NCBI RefSeq assembly: GCF_013394655.1
Contig: NZ_CP053351.1
Location: 3,006,501-3,070,500, forward strand
From: Winogradskyella schleiferi
GTDB taxonomy: Bacteria > Bacteroidota > Bacteroidia > Flavobacteriales > Flavobacteriaceae
DNA: 64,000 nucleotides
Direction of reading: 5' to 3'
A program made the translations under genes and the position numbers. Below the pieces are notes generated by a model. The model was not told where the DNA came from. It made no database searches and saw nothing but the letters and a program-made list of their open reading frames with translations. Shown here piece after piece: positions 1 through 8,107 of this stretch; positions within the stretch are counted from its first letter, which is position 1; the number at the start of each line of letters is the position of its first letter.

Positions 1-2
1 CT

Positions 3-533
3 TGTGATATTACAATTATAGAGATGGCGAATTATAATCACGAGTCTTTTTATAGCTTACCCATTAGACCTTCTCCAAACCTTCCGAATGACCAATCGAT
101 AATACTTTATCCAAGTTTAGGCTTATTTGAAGGCACCAATATCAATGCTGGTAGAGGTACTGAATTTCAGTTTCAGCGTTATGGTGCTCCGTTTTTAGAT
201 AAGAATTATTATGCGTTTAGTTATACGCCTGTTGCCAATTTCGGGTCTAAATATCCCAAACATGAAAATGAACTTTGCTATGGCGCTGATTTATCTAATG
301 TGAAGGCAGAAAGACATTTCACCTTGAAATATATTATGGATGCTTACAACCACGCTACTGATAAAACTAAAGTATTCAACACGTCCAACTTCACAACCCA
401 TGCAGGAACGGCTGCTTTGCAGAAACAGATTGAAGCTGGATTATCCGAAACCGAAATTAAAGCGACTTGGCAAGCTGATTTAGAAGCTTATAAAAGCATG
501 CGAAGTAAGTATTTGATATACCAAACTAATTAA
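3..533 (+). CDS. DUF1343 family protein (NamZ-like exo-muramidase), 3' part only
   Basis: The reading frame is already open at the window edge (reads CDITIIE before the first Met at base 24), so the 5' part of the gene lies outside; about 177 residues are visible of a family usually near 400. The segment carries the conserved C-terminal half of DUF1343: a YPSLGLFEG stretch, the NAGRGTEFQFQRYGAP motif and a later KYPKHENELCYG region. Members of this family (YbbC/NamZ) cleave N-acetylmuramic acid from peptidoglycan fragments, in the periplasm or outside the cell. The stop overlaps the stop of the convergent gene by 4 bp. Family assignment is firm; the exact enzyme activity is inferred. Confidence 0.85.
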   Translation, partial: CDITIIEMANYNHESFYSLPIRPSPNLPNDQSIILYPSLGLFEGTNINAGRGTEFQFQRYGAPFLDKNYYAFSYTPVANFGSKYPKHENELCYGADLSNVKAERHFTLKYIMDAYNHATDKTKVFNTSNFTTHAGTAALQKQIEAGLSETEIKATWQADLEAYKSMRSKYLIYQTN

Positions 534-958
534 TTAGCAGTAAACACAACCTTGGTAGGTTCTACGGCACTAATAGCTTCCGGCTCTTTTTTAGGAATGT
601 CCCTTAAAATTTTTATAACAAATACAATTTTCATTGGCGATTGTCTCGCCACAATTACATGTTTTCCTTTAGATAATGTATTCAACGGCAACTTATATGC
701 GGTTGAATCAATTTCAAAATCAAGCTCTCGTGTGTAGTTTTTGTTTATGGTGTAGAGTGAATTAATAATTTTATCACTTTTAAGAATCAGCGTGTCTTTT
801 GTGGTATTTAATTGATGAATCAAACCTTTGGCTTGGACGTTTCTGTTTTTTTCGAGTTTAGCAAAAGGTTGTTCTTGCGCTTGAAGCGTAAAACCTAATA
901 AAAAAAGGAGAATTATGACGAGACAGATACGGATTAAATTTTTCAAAACAGTAAACAC
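530..958 (-). CDS. small secreted or membrane-anchored hypothetical protein
   Basis: The 142-residue product starts with a charged tip and one long hydrophobic stretch (about residues 8-26) ending in LQAQ, which reads as a signal peptide. The mature part is a lysine-rich, beta-looking domain with a conserved-looking ARQSPMKIVFVIKI segment and a Pro/Glu-rich C-terminus. I do not recognise a family. It converges on the DUF1343 gene with a 4-bp overlap and has no partner gene on its own strand close by. It is likely periplasmic; the function is unknown. Confidence 0.6.
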   Translation of the reverse strand: MFTVLKNLIRICLVIILLFLLGFTLQAQEQPFAKLEKNRNVQAKGLIHQLNTTKDTLILKSDKIINSLYTINKNYTRELDFEIDSTAYKLPLNTLSKGKHVIVARQSPMKIVFVIKILRDIPKKEPEAISAVEPTKVVFTAN

Positions 959-1109
959 TTTAAGTTACACAAGGCGTGATTTAAAGCAACAAAATTTAAT
1001 TAATCCCAAATAAACATAAGTGGTTTGAACGAAATAATTGACAAATCATCCACAAACTACATAAATATTAGAACAAACGCTTGTTTTGTTAATAAGTCTG
1101 TTAAAAACT

Positions 1110-2006
1110 TTATTGTTTTAGAATTTCAACGAGCTTATCCGGATAATCCGTAATAATACCATCAACATTCCATGCTATCATTTGCTTCATGTCCTTTTCA
1201 TCGTTAATGGTCCAAGGAATAATCTGATAACCTTTCGACTGATAGTCCTTAACCGATTCTGACGTTAACAATTTAAAATAAGGACTTATAATCTCTGGCT
1301 GATAGGACAGTTCATCAAGTTTTTGTTCAATCGTTTCATTGTCTTCCACTAGCAAAGCCACTTTCATCTTTGGCGATTGCTTATTAATTTCTTCAAGAAT
1401 GGCCAAATCAAAAGATTGAAGATTTACACGATTAAGCATACCATTCTTTTTAATTTCATCCAATACCAAGGCTACATAAGCTTTGGGTTCTGGCGTAAAA
1501 ATGCGATAATAGTTAGGTTCAGATTTAATTTCAATATTAAATTTAACATCTGAATGCTTCACTTTTACCAAATCAAAAACTTCAGATAATAACGGTTTAT
1601 AAGTTTTTAATTTTTCCTGATTAGGATAGGTTGGATGAAATTTTGAACCACAGTCAAACTGCTTAATTTCATCATAATCCATTTGGTACAAATTGTAATG
1701 TGCTTCTAATGAATCTGGAATACTTTCGCCCTTTAAATCATAGCAAATTAAAGGGTTCATAAAGGGTTCATGAGAAATCACCACCTTTTTATCTTTTGAA
1801 ATCACGATATCCAACTCGAGTGTCTTCACCCCTAAATCGATGGCTTTTTCAAAAGCTGGCAAAGAATTTTCTGGAAACAAACCTCTGCATCCTCTATGAC
1901 CTTGAATATCGATGCGTTCTTGTTCTGGATTGCAGCTCATACCTAAAAGAGTTAAAAATGCAACTGCACTAATTGTCAAGATCTGCCGAAAGCGTTGATT
2001 TTTCAT
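1110..2006 (-). CDS. glycerophosphodiester phosphodiesterase lipoprotein (GDPD family)
   Basis: The 298-residue protein has a lipoprotein signal with lipobox LGMSC (Cys25), then the GDPD TIM barrel. Key residues are visible: HRG with catalytic His37, PEN at 45-47, the metal ligands in ELD (Glu64, Asp66) and SHEP with the second catalytic His79. The C-terminus has the usual IIPWTINDE and DGIITDYP motifs. Family members hydrolyse glycerophosphodiesters to an alcohol and glycerol-3-phosphate; as a lipoprotein it should act in the periplasm or at the outer membrane. Its first 38 bp lie inside the end of the upstream desaturase gene, so the two are probably translated from one message and may both concern lipid turnover. 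Confidence 0.92.
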   Translation of the reverse strand: MKNQRFRQILTISAVAFLTLLGMSCNPEQERIDIQGHRGCRGLFPENSLPAFEKAIDLGVKTLELDIVISKDKKVVISHEPFMNPLICYDLKGESIPDSLEAHYNLYQMDYDEIKQFDCGSKFHPTYPNQEKLKTYKPLLSEVFDLVKVKHSDVKFNIEIKSEPNYYRIFTPEPKAYVALVLDEIKKNGMLNRVNLQSFDLAILEEINKQSPKMKVALLVEDNETIEQKLDELSYQPEIISPYFKLLTSESVKDYQSKGYQIIPWTINDEKDMKQMIAWNVDGIITDYPDKLVEILKQ

Positions 2007-2811
2007 ATTTCTGAAACGGTTGTTTTAGCAAATCCTTGATATTGCTGTTTTTTATTTCATCGGGAAACACATCGACGCCATATTTTAATTTTTCACGATC
2101 CAGATACCTATAGGTCCCAAACATACGATCCCAAATACTCAAAATATTTCCATAATTAGAATCGGTATAAGGCAATCTAAAATGATGGTGCGTCTTGTGC
2201 ATATCTGGCGACACAATGAGGTAACTCAATGCTTTGTCCAAACCTTTTGGCATTTTTATATTCGCATGTGTAAACTGGGTAAATATGAGTGACATGGCCT
2301 GATAAATCATAATCAAAGCAATTGGAGTCCCAACCACAAAAACACCAAGTAGTGTAAACGAAAATCGAATTAAACTTTCTATGGGATGATGCCTGTTGGC
2401 CGTGGTCGTATCAACGTTATGATCGGTATGGTGAACCAAATGCACCATCCATAACGGTTTTACTTTGTGTTCCACATAATGCGCTAAGTAAGCACCAAAA
2501 AAATCGAGCAATACTACACCTAACAAGGCGTAAAGCCAAAGTGGCATTTGAGGCAACCAATTGATAATTCCGAAATCATTAGCTTTTACCCAATCTGCAG
2601 CGCCTAAAAGTAAAAACGCCAAAGCGAAATTGATAGCAACAGTAGTTAATGTAAAAAAGAGATTTGGGATGGCATGTTGCCATTTTTTGTATGTAAACTT
2701 AAATAACGGTAAACCACCTTCCAACACCCAAAAAAACGTGAGTCCACCAACCAAAATAAGACTTCGGTGTGACGAAGGAATGGTTTCAAAATAGGTAATG
2801 ATGGTTTCCAA
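1969..2811 (-). CDS. sterol desaturase / fatty acid hydroxylase family protein
   Basis: This is a 280-residue integral membrane protein with several hydrophobic spans (about 15-35, 50-70, 92-110, 150-180). It carries the complete eight-histidine di-iron signature: HYVEH (111-115), HLVHH (124-128), then HH at 141-142 and HKTHHH (205-210). Such enzymes hydroxylate or desaturate lipid substrates using oxygen; the substrate cannot be told from sequence. It starts 5 bp after the end of the upstream secreted protein gene and its 3' end overlaps the GDPD gene by 38 bp, suggesting a three-gene unit. Confidence 0.9.
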   Translation of the reverse strand: METIITYFETIPSSHRSLILVGGLTFFWVLEGGLPLFKFTYKKWQHAIPNLFFTLTTVAINFALAFLLLGAADWVKANDFGIINWLPQMPLWLYALLGVVLLDFFGAYLAHYVEHKVKPLWMVHLVHHTDHNVDTTTANRHHPIESLIRFSFTLLGVFVVGTPIALIMIYQAMSLIFTQFTHANIKMPKGLDKALSYLIVSPDMHKTHHHFRLPYTDSNYGNILSIWDRMFGTYRYLDREKLKYGVDVFPDEIKNSNIKDLLKQPFQKYEKSTLSADLDN

Positions 2812-2816
2812 TGCGT

Positions 2817-3716
2817 TTAAGAGTTAAGATTTATAAGCATTTGCGCTTTCTTCAAATTTACTGAAGAAAGTTTAGATTTCCATGGTGCAGCATCGTTTTC
2901 ATCATTTAAAATCTGATAAGCCGTATAATATAGAAATGCCGCAAAAGTCTGATTATTGGGTTCAACATTTTTGGCGTCCATTCGTCTGAGTTGCCGAAGT
3001 ACTTTTTTGGGACGCTGTGTAATTAAGTATTCTTGAATTTTTAAAAGCTCTACGCGTTGAGTTAATGCAAGCTGATCTTCTTCTGGGTTTGCTTCTATGA
3101 ATCTGGCAGCTTCATCTAAATAGATATTTGATAAGTCAATAATTTCTTTTCTGATGTCTTCTTTTAAATACATTGAAAAATCCAGATATTTTGAAGCTAA
3201 ATAGTAGGCGGAATAAAAATCTTTCTTTATTTGGTAGCCCTTTAATTCATGCTCTATAAACTCTGTATTTAAGGCATAATCCCGAATTAAAGTACTAATA
3301 TTTTGGTAACTATTAAGATGACTGGAAACATTTAAAATATTACCATGAATATCCATTATTTTTATGGAATCGTCATTAAATTTATCGATATATTTTTGGG
3401 ATCTTCTGCCCTTGATTTCGGGATACCAATCGGCATAACGATTCTCATTTACTATGACAGGTACAAAATGTTTCCAAATTAATGGGCTAACAGTTTCGTC
3501 TTCAAACATATTTTGAATAAACGCTGTTCTCCCATCATCCAATTCTACCAAAACGTGATATGGATAGGTTGTCGCTTCCTCCCAAACCATCAAAACCATT
3601 TTATTCTGCACCTTGGCTAAGCTTTGCGCAATCTCCAAATTGGTCATCCATGGTTGCGCATGGGACATATTTATGGTAAAAAGAATAAAAAAAGCTTTTA
3701 TTAAATAGTTTTTCAT
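2817..3716 (-). CDS. secreted protein of unknown function, possibly thioredoxin-like fold
   Basis: The 299-residue protein has a signal peptide (residues 1-20, cleavage after SHA). The first half has an alternating strand/helix pattern (NKMVLMVWEE, then VPVIVNENRY, then IKIMDIHGNIL) reminiscent of a thioredoxin-like fold, but there is no CxxC pair, so redox activity is unlikely. The second half is helical. It lies first in a minus-strand run with the desaturase and GDPD lipoprotein. Family membership is a guess from pattern only. Confidence 0.6.
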   Translation of the reverse strand: MKNYLIKAFFILFTINMSHAQPWMTNLEIAQSLAKVQNKMVLMVWEEATTYPYHVLVELDDGRTAFIQNMFEDETVSPLIWKHFVPVIVNENRYADWYPEIKGRRSQKYIDKFNDDSIKIMDIHGNILNVSSHLNSYQNISTLIRDYALNTEFIEHELKGYQIKKDFYSAYYLASKYLDFSMYLKEDIRKEIIDLSNIYLDEAARFIEANPEEDQLALTQRVELLKIQEYLITQRPKKVLRQLRRMDAKNVEPNNQTFAAFLYYTAYQILNDENDAAPWKSKLSSVNLKKAQMLINLNS

Positions 3717-3769
3717 ACTTATTTTTTTTAATCATTTTAATATCAAAAATTATTCCGAAAAGACAATTC

Positions 3770-4264
3770 TTACAATTCTATTCTCTTTTTCATTTCTTCA
3801 ACAATATTATATGCTGCTGGACAAATAGCAACATTCTTCATTGTTAAGCTGGCTATCTGCTGAAATTTTTTTCGATCCGTATGCGGAAATTCCCGACAGG
3901 CCTTTGGTCTTACCTCATAAATAGAACAATAATTATCAGCGCCTAAGAACGTACAAGGAACAGATTGCAATACATAATCATTTTCTTCATCTAAACGCAA
4001 ATAGGTTTCAATGAATTGCTGTGCTTTCATTTTAAACGCTTTAGCAATACGCTGAATATCCTTATCTGTAAATAATGGCCCTGTGGTTTTGCAACAATTG
4101 GCACACTCTAAACAATCGGTACGTTCAAATTCTTCCTCGTGCAATTCCTGCATCAGATAATCCAATTGCTTTGGCGGTTTCTTTTTTAGCTTCGTAAAAA
4201 AAGTTTTATTCTCCTTATGCTTATCTTTGGCAAGCTTTGGAAGGTTATTGATTTGGTCTTGCAT
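3770..4264 (-). CDS. YkgJ-type cysteine cluster protein (UPF0153)
   Basis: The 164-residue product is cytoplasmic by sequence and has the family's CxxCxxCC cluster (Cys51, 54, 57, 58) followed by further cysteines at 104, 113 and 123 in CTFLGADNYCSIYEVRPKAC. This spacing defines the putative zinc or iron-sulfur binding UPF0153 family; a role linked to the flagellar or Fe-S world has been proposed for distant relatives, but none is established here. The N-terminus (1-35) is lysine-rich and extended. The gene stands alone on the minus strand, 53 bp downstream of the secreted protein gene start. Confidence 0.85.
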   Translation of the reverse strand: MQDQINNLPKLAKDKHKENKTFFTKLKKKPPKQLDYLMQELHEEEFERTDCLECANCCKTTGPLFTDKDIQRIAKAFKMKAQQFIETYLRLDEENDYVLQSVPCTFLGADNYCSIYEVRPKACREFPHTDRKKFQQIASLTMKNVAICPAAYNIVEEMKKRIEL

Positions 4265-4555
4265 ATCGCAAATTTAAGTAAAGTTCTCGATACAATTTTG
4301 AGAAAATTAGAAATCAACAGATTGAACGGATTAAAACCAAATACGTTATTTTTTGCCACCAATTCACTAATAAATGAACTATACTCATAAAAAAATTTGT
4401 GACGAAGTATCTTATAGCAATTACAAGAATAAAAATCTAAAGACTTTTTTTAGCCATATAATACAAGAAGATAAAATACGTGTATTTATGGCTTCATATT
4501 TTTAACCCCTTTGACTATCAAAATCACTCTAACTGAATTTCAATACTAATTACAT

Positions 4556-5251
4556 ATGAAAGACCTCTTCGGAAAAGCATTATTAGATTATCACAACGGA
4601 AATTATACTGAAGACCTTATAACTTCTACCAATATTTCAGAAGAAGATATATTACCGCTTCCCTATTTATTTAGAACCTATTCTGAAATGCCAAAACTGG
4701 AACAGAAAGCACTGCAACTCTCCCAAGGAAACGTTTTAGATGTAGGTTGTGGCGGAGGAAGTCATTCGTTGTGGTTACAAGAAAAAGGTTTAACCGTAAA
4801 AGCCATTGATACTTCTGAAGGCGCGATTGAAGTGGCAGAAAAGCGTGGTATTTTAAATGCTGAATTAAAACCACTTCTGGAGGAAACCGAAACTTTTGAT
4901 ACCATTTTATTGTTAATGAATGGTACTGGAATTTTTGAAGAATTATCCCAAGTTTCTAACTATTTGAAGCATTTGAAATCGCTATTAAGTCCTAAAGGTC
5001 AAATCTTAATTGATTCTTCTGACATCTCTTATATGTATGAAGATGAGGATGGCGGCATGTGGTTAGACCTCAACCAAGGTTATCCTGGTGAATTGGATTA
5101 TTTTCTGTCTTACAGAGGCGAAAACGAAGCGCCAATGAAATGGTTGTATCTCGATTTTGAAACTTTGAAAACGGCGTGTTTAACTGTTGGGCTGAAATGC
5201 GATAAGGTTATGGATGGCTTGCATTTTGATTATTTGGCGCGGATATATTGA
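4556..5251 (+). CDS. class I SAM-dependent methyltransferase
   Basis: The 231-residue soluble protein has Rossmann-fold methyltransferase motif I (VLDVGCGGGSHS, residues 60-71), an acidic residue after the second strand (AIDTSEG) and post-motif strands ILLLMNGTG and GQILIDSSD. The substrate is not evident. It stands alone on the plus strand; the 291-bp upstream gap shows nothing recognisable apart from AT-rich sequence that probably holds the promoter. Downstream lies an inverted-repeat intergenic element. Confidence 0.9.
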   Translation: MKDLFGKALLDYHNGNYTEDLITSTNISEEDILPLPYLFRTYSEMPKLEQKALQLSQGNVLDVGCGGGSHSLWLQEKGLTVKAIDTSEGAIEVAEKRGILNAELKPLLEETETFDTILLLMNGTGIFEELSQVSNYLKHLKSLLSPKGQILIDSSDISYMYEDEDGGMWLDLNQGYPGELDYFLSYRGENEAPMKWLYLDFETLKTACLTVGLKCDKVMDGLHFDYLARIY

Positions 5252-5257
5252 GTTACT

Positions 5258-5383
5258 ACACAGAGTTACTCGGAGATTCGCAGAGATACACGGAGCCTTT
5301 GGTGGTTCTTAATAAAACATTGTATAAAATTTAAACTGATTTCTCCGTGATTCTCTGTGCTTTCCCTCTGAGCATCTCAGTGT
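5258..5383. repeat. intergenic inverted-repeat element (ACAGAG..CACGGAG type)
   Basis: The left arm (5258-5295) and right arm (5343-5383) are imperfect inverted copies rich in CAGAG/CGGAG words; both ends of each arm match (ACAC.GAG and CACGGAG). The 47 bp between them is AT-rich. It lies between convergent genes. Its composition resembles the CGCAGAGACGCAAAG element near 38.5 kb. It may form a hairpin or act as a terminator; this is inference. Confidence 0.6.
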
Positions 5384-5417
5384 AAAAACCATATTAAGTT
5401 CGAATAAATCTTCGATA

Positions 5418-7034
5418 CTATTGCACTTCCCCTCCAACAACAGTTCTCAAAACCTTAATATTAGGAATCTCATTAGCATCAACCGTCATAATATCTTTAT
5501 CCAAAATGATAAAATCGGCAAATTTTCCAACTTCAATGCTTCCTTTTTCATCTTCTTCAAAATTTGAATAGGCTGCCCAAATGGTCATACCTTTTAAAGC
5601 TTCTTCCCTAGATAATGCATTTTCCATCTGAAAACCACCTTCAGGATATTGTTCTAAATCCTGACGTGCAACAGCAGCATAAAACGTTAAAAACGGACTC
5701 ACGCGCTCCACAGGAAAATCGGTTCCCAATGCTACTTTTCCGTAGGCTTCCAGTAATTGCTTATAGGCATAGGCGCCTTTTATACGTTCTGCTCCCACGC
5801 GGTCTTCGGCCCAATACATATCGCTTGTAGCATGTGTTGGTTGAATGGAGGGCATTACATTTTTATACAACTCAAAATCCTCTGGCGATACAATCTGTGC
5901 GTGTTCTACACGCCAACGTCTGTCTTTTTTTCCTTTAAGGACTTTGTTGTAGATATCCAATACGGCGTGATTAGCCGAATCTCCTATGGCATGCGTATTC
6001 ATTTGAAATTCTGAATTTGCAATGCGCTCTGCTGATTTTTTAAGGGCTTCCAAATCGGTAACCAGCAATCCTAAATGACCCGGTTTATCAGAATAAGGCG
6101 CTCTAAGCATGGCGCCTCTTGATCCTAAAGCTCCATCTGCATAAAATTTGAACGAACGCACATTGAGTCGGTCAGTTTTAGTAATGCCTTTTTCTAAAAA
6201 GTAATCCAGATTGTCTTTAGTATGCGAAACCATCGCATAGATACGCATTTTTAATTTGCCTGATTCTTGAAGGTTTTCTATAGTTTCAATGGCTTCTCTG
6301 CTTAATCCTGCATCATCGACCGTTGTTAACCCTAAATCGAAGCAAATTTTCTGGGCCTCAAGCAATGCTTCCGCTTGGTCCATTTTTGTTGGTTTTGGCC
6401 AATGCTCCATGACTAGACTCTCCGCATTATCAATCAATATACCTGTCAGTTTTCCATTTTCAACAACGACTTCTCCTCCATCTATTGTACTGTTTATTGT
6501 TACGTTTCCTAAATCCAAGGCGGCTTGATTGGCCAAAATAGCATGTCCATCTATGCGCATTAAAGCTATTGGTGTTTTAGGATACAATTTATCCAATAAT
6601 GCTTTGTTCGGAAATTGTTTGTCTTCCCAATCATTTTGGTCCCAACCTCTACCTAAAATATATTGGTTGTTATTTTCATTTTGAAAATCCAATACGCGTT
6701 TCATTAGCTCTTCAAAACTTTTTGTTCCAACTAAATCGACAGCTTGCTGATTAAATCCTAATCCTAAAAAATGACAATGGGCATCAATAAAACCTGGTAA
6801 CAGTGTTTTTCCGTTGGCGTTGATGGTATCAATAGCTTTATAATTGTCATCGATTTCAGACGTTGTACCAACAGCAATTATTTTTCCGTCTTTTACTGCG
6901 AATGCTTCTGCTTTATTGAAATTATTATCTACGGTGTATATGTTGGCGTTTGTGACTATTAAATCTGCTTCTTGCTTATCTTTCTGACAAGCAAAAATTG
7001 TCAGTAACAATAGGATTGAGAGTAGTTTTTTCAT
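5418..7034 (-). CDS. amidohydrolase family lipoprotein (YtcJ-like)
   Basis: The 538-residue metal-dependent hydrolase has a lipoprotein signal (IFAC, Cys16), the amidohydrolase HxH motif in PGFIDAHCHF (His86, His88), a carboxylate-rich core, AHQ-type motifs such as WRVEHAQIV and a late GTDFPVE segment that supplies the metal-binding Asp. This order fits the YtcJ branch, which contains exo-enzymes acting on N-acyl or amide substrates; the real substrate is unknown. I chose the start at 7034, not an upstream in-frame ATG at 7058, because it places a proper lipoprotein signal at the N-terminus. The protein is probably anchored on the outer or inner membrane. Confidence 0.9.
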   Translation of the reverse strand: MKKLLSILLLLTIFACQKDKQEADLIVTNANIYTVDNNFNKAEAFAVKDGKIIAVGTTSEIDDNYKAIDTINANGKTLLPGFIDAHCHFLGLGFNQQAVDLVGTKSFEELMKRVLDFQNENNNQYILGRGWDQNDWEDKQFPNKALLDKLYPKTPIALMRIDGHAILANQAALDLGNVTINSTIDGGEVVVENGKLTGILIDNAESLVMEHWPKPTKMDQAEALLEAQKICFDLGLTTVDDAGLSREAIETIENLQESGKLKMRIYAMVSHTKDNLDYFLEKGITKTDRLNVRSFKFYADGALGSRGAMLRAPYSDKPGHLGLLVTDLEALKKSAERIANSEFQMNTHAIGDSANHAVLDIYNKVLKGKKDRRWRVEHAQIVSPEDFELYKNVMPSIQPTHATSDMYWAEDRVGAERIKGAYAYKQLLEAYGKVALGTDFPVERVSPFLTFYAAVARQDLEQYPEGGFQMENALSREEALKGMTIWAAYSNFEEDEKGSIEVGKFADFIILDKDIMTVDANEIPNIKVLRTVVGGEVQ

Positions 7035-7073
7035 TTTGGTTGGTGGTTTAGTGGACATTCAAATTTTTGTTAG

Positions 7074-7129
7074 GACTTCGATGCTTCGACTGCGCTCGGC
7101 AAAGGCAAGCTCAATCTGACAGCAAGTTG
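7074..7129. repeat. dispersed repeat of the CTTCGACTGCGCTC type
   Basis: The segment reads ACTTCGATGCTTCGACTGCG and then ends in a TCAATCTGACAGC stretch; its complement has the TTGAGC..GAGCGCAGTCGAAG arrangement seen again at 9844-9900 and, read in frame, in the glycosylase gene near 24.2 kb. It sits in the gap between the amidohydrolase start and the PIN toxin stop. Confidence 0.55.
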
Positions 7130-7213
7130 TAAAAATAAGAAAAGCGCTCTGAATTTGGAGTGTTATGTCTAAGTAGTCTGAATATTTGGCTTATTAAATA
7201 AAAAATTATAGTT

Positions 7214-7633
7214 TTATTTCCCTACCAAACTCTTCAAATATTCATCAGCAGTCATGACTGGAAGCAAGGATTTTTTAAAGTCTTTACCGTTTCTCGTTAT
7301 AATCATCTCGCAGTCCGATTCTGTTGCGCTAAAATATTGTAAAGCATCTTCGAAATCTTTTATGGCTGAGTTGAGTCCCTTTTCAATGGTCTGCTCGTCA
7401 AGCGAACATATTTCAGCTATAATTTTGAACTTACGTAATTTTTCTCTGGCGATTTTAGAATTCTCGAATTTCGACAAAAAATAATTTACTGTAGCAAATG
7501 AAATCGGAGAAACGACCATAACTAATTTCCTTTTTTCGGCTAAGGTTGCAATTTTGGCGATAGGCTCATAAAAAGGATCTCTTTCCCCTAATAAATCCAA
7601 CATGATATTAGTGTCAATAAAAATCCGCTTCAT
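7214..7633 (-). CDS. PIN-domain toxin (VapC-like ribonuclease)
   Basis: The 139-residue protein begins with the PIN signature IFIDTNIMLDLL (Asp7, Asn9, Asp13) and has the second acidic patch DFEDALQY (Asp93, Asp96) and a late TRNGKDF segment after an acidic SDCEMIITRN stretch. PIN toxins cleave RNA, often tRNA or rRNA. The expected glutamate around residue 45 is replaced by a Ser-rich SPISFATVN stretch, as in the PIN_3-like subgroup. It overlaps the upstream antitoxin gene by 4 bp (ATGA), a classic toxin-antitoxin arrangement. Confidence 0.85.
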   Translation of the reverse strand: MKRIFIDTNIMLDLLGERDPFYEPIAKIATLAEKRKLVMVVSPISFATVNYFLSKFENSKIAREKLRKFKIIAEICSLDEQTIEKGLNSAIKDFEDALQYFSATESDCEMIITRNGKDFKKSLLPVMTADEYLKSLVGK

Positions 7634-7875
7634 TTGTATTTCTCGGTTAAATAATCGGAATACTCGTTTTTATAATCAAGGTCTGCAGGAATTTTAGTCC
7701 CTGTAGAAATACTTCTTACAAATGGCGAAATTTCGAATTCTGATGTGATTTCAGAGGTTAAGGATTGTAAATAGGCTTCTACAATTCGAGATAGACTCAT
7801 TTTTCTATTGGAGGCATATGCTTTTGCCTTCTCAATAATTTCTTGATTGAGTTTTAATGTCAACTTTGTATCCAT
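7630..7875 (-). CDS. DUF6364-type ribbon-helix-helix antitoxin
   Basis: The 81-residue protein starts with KLTLKLNQEIIEKAKAYA, the N-terminal strand and first helix of a ribbon-helix-helix fold, followed by RKMSLSRIVEAYLQSL, the second helix. The acidic/aromatic C-terminal tail (about 50-81) probably wraps the toxin. It precedes the PIN toxin with a 4-bp overlap and should autoregulate the operon. A TATA-rich stretch with an imperfect inverted GTACAAAT..ATACGTACAA repeat (7890-7926) just upstream is a plausible operator. Confidence 0.8.
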   Translation of the reverse strand: MDTKLTLKLNQEIIEKAKAYASNRKMSLSRIVEAYLQSLTSEITSEFEISPFVRSISTGTKIPADLDYKNEYSDYLTEKYK

Positions 7876-7940
7876 AGTAATTTAATTGTTATACGTACAA
7901 ATATAATAAACATATGCGTACAAATTAGCAATTAACGATA

Positions 7941-7965
7941 AAAGCGCTCCAAATGGGAACGCTTT
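7941..7965 (-). terminator. probable terminator of the TPR/barrel operon
   Basis: AAAGCGCTCC and GGGAACGCTTT form an imperfect GC-containing hairpin with an AAAT loop. On the minus strand it is followed by a short T-rich stretch. It lies about 140 bp after the stop of the outer-membrane barrel gene and before the antitoxin gene promoter. Confidence 0.5.
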
Positions 7966-8107
7966 AATTTCATTTACTCAAAATTGAATTTAGACTTTAT
8001 CTTTTTCAGCTGAATAATTTGGGTCACTATCTTCGCAATGCTGAATATTATAGAAATCCTGAGATAATTTTAGGATGTCATCATGAGATTCCCACTTTCG
8101 TGGGAAT

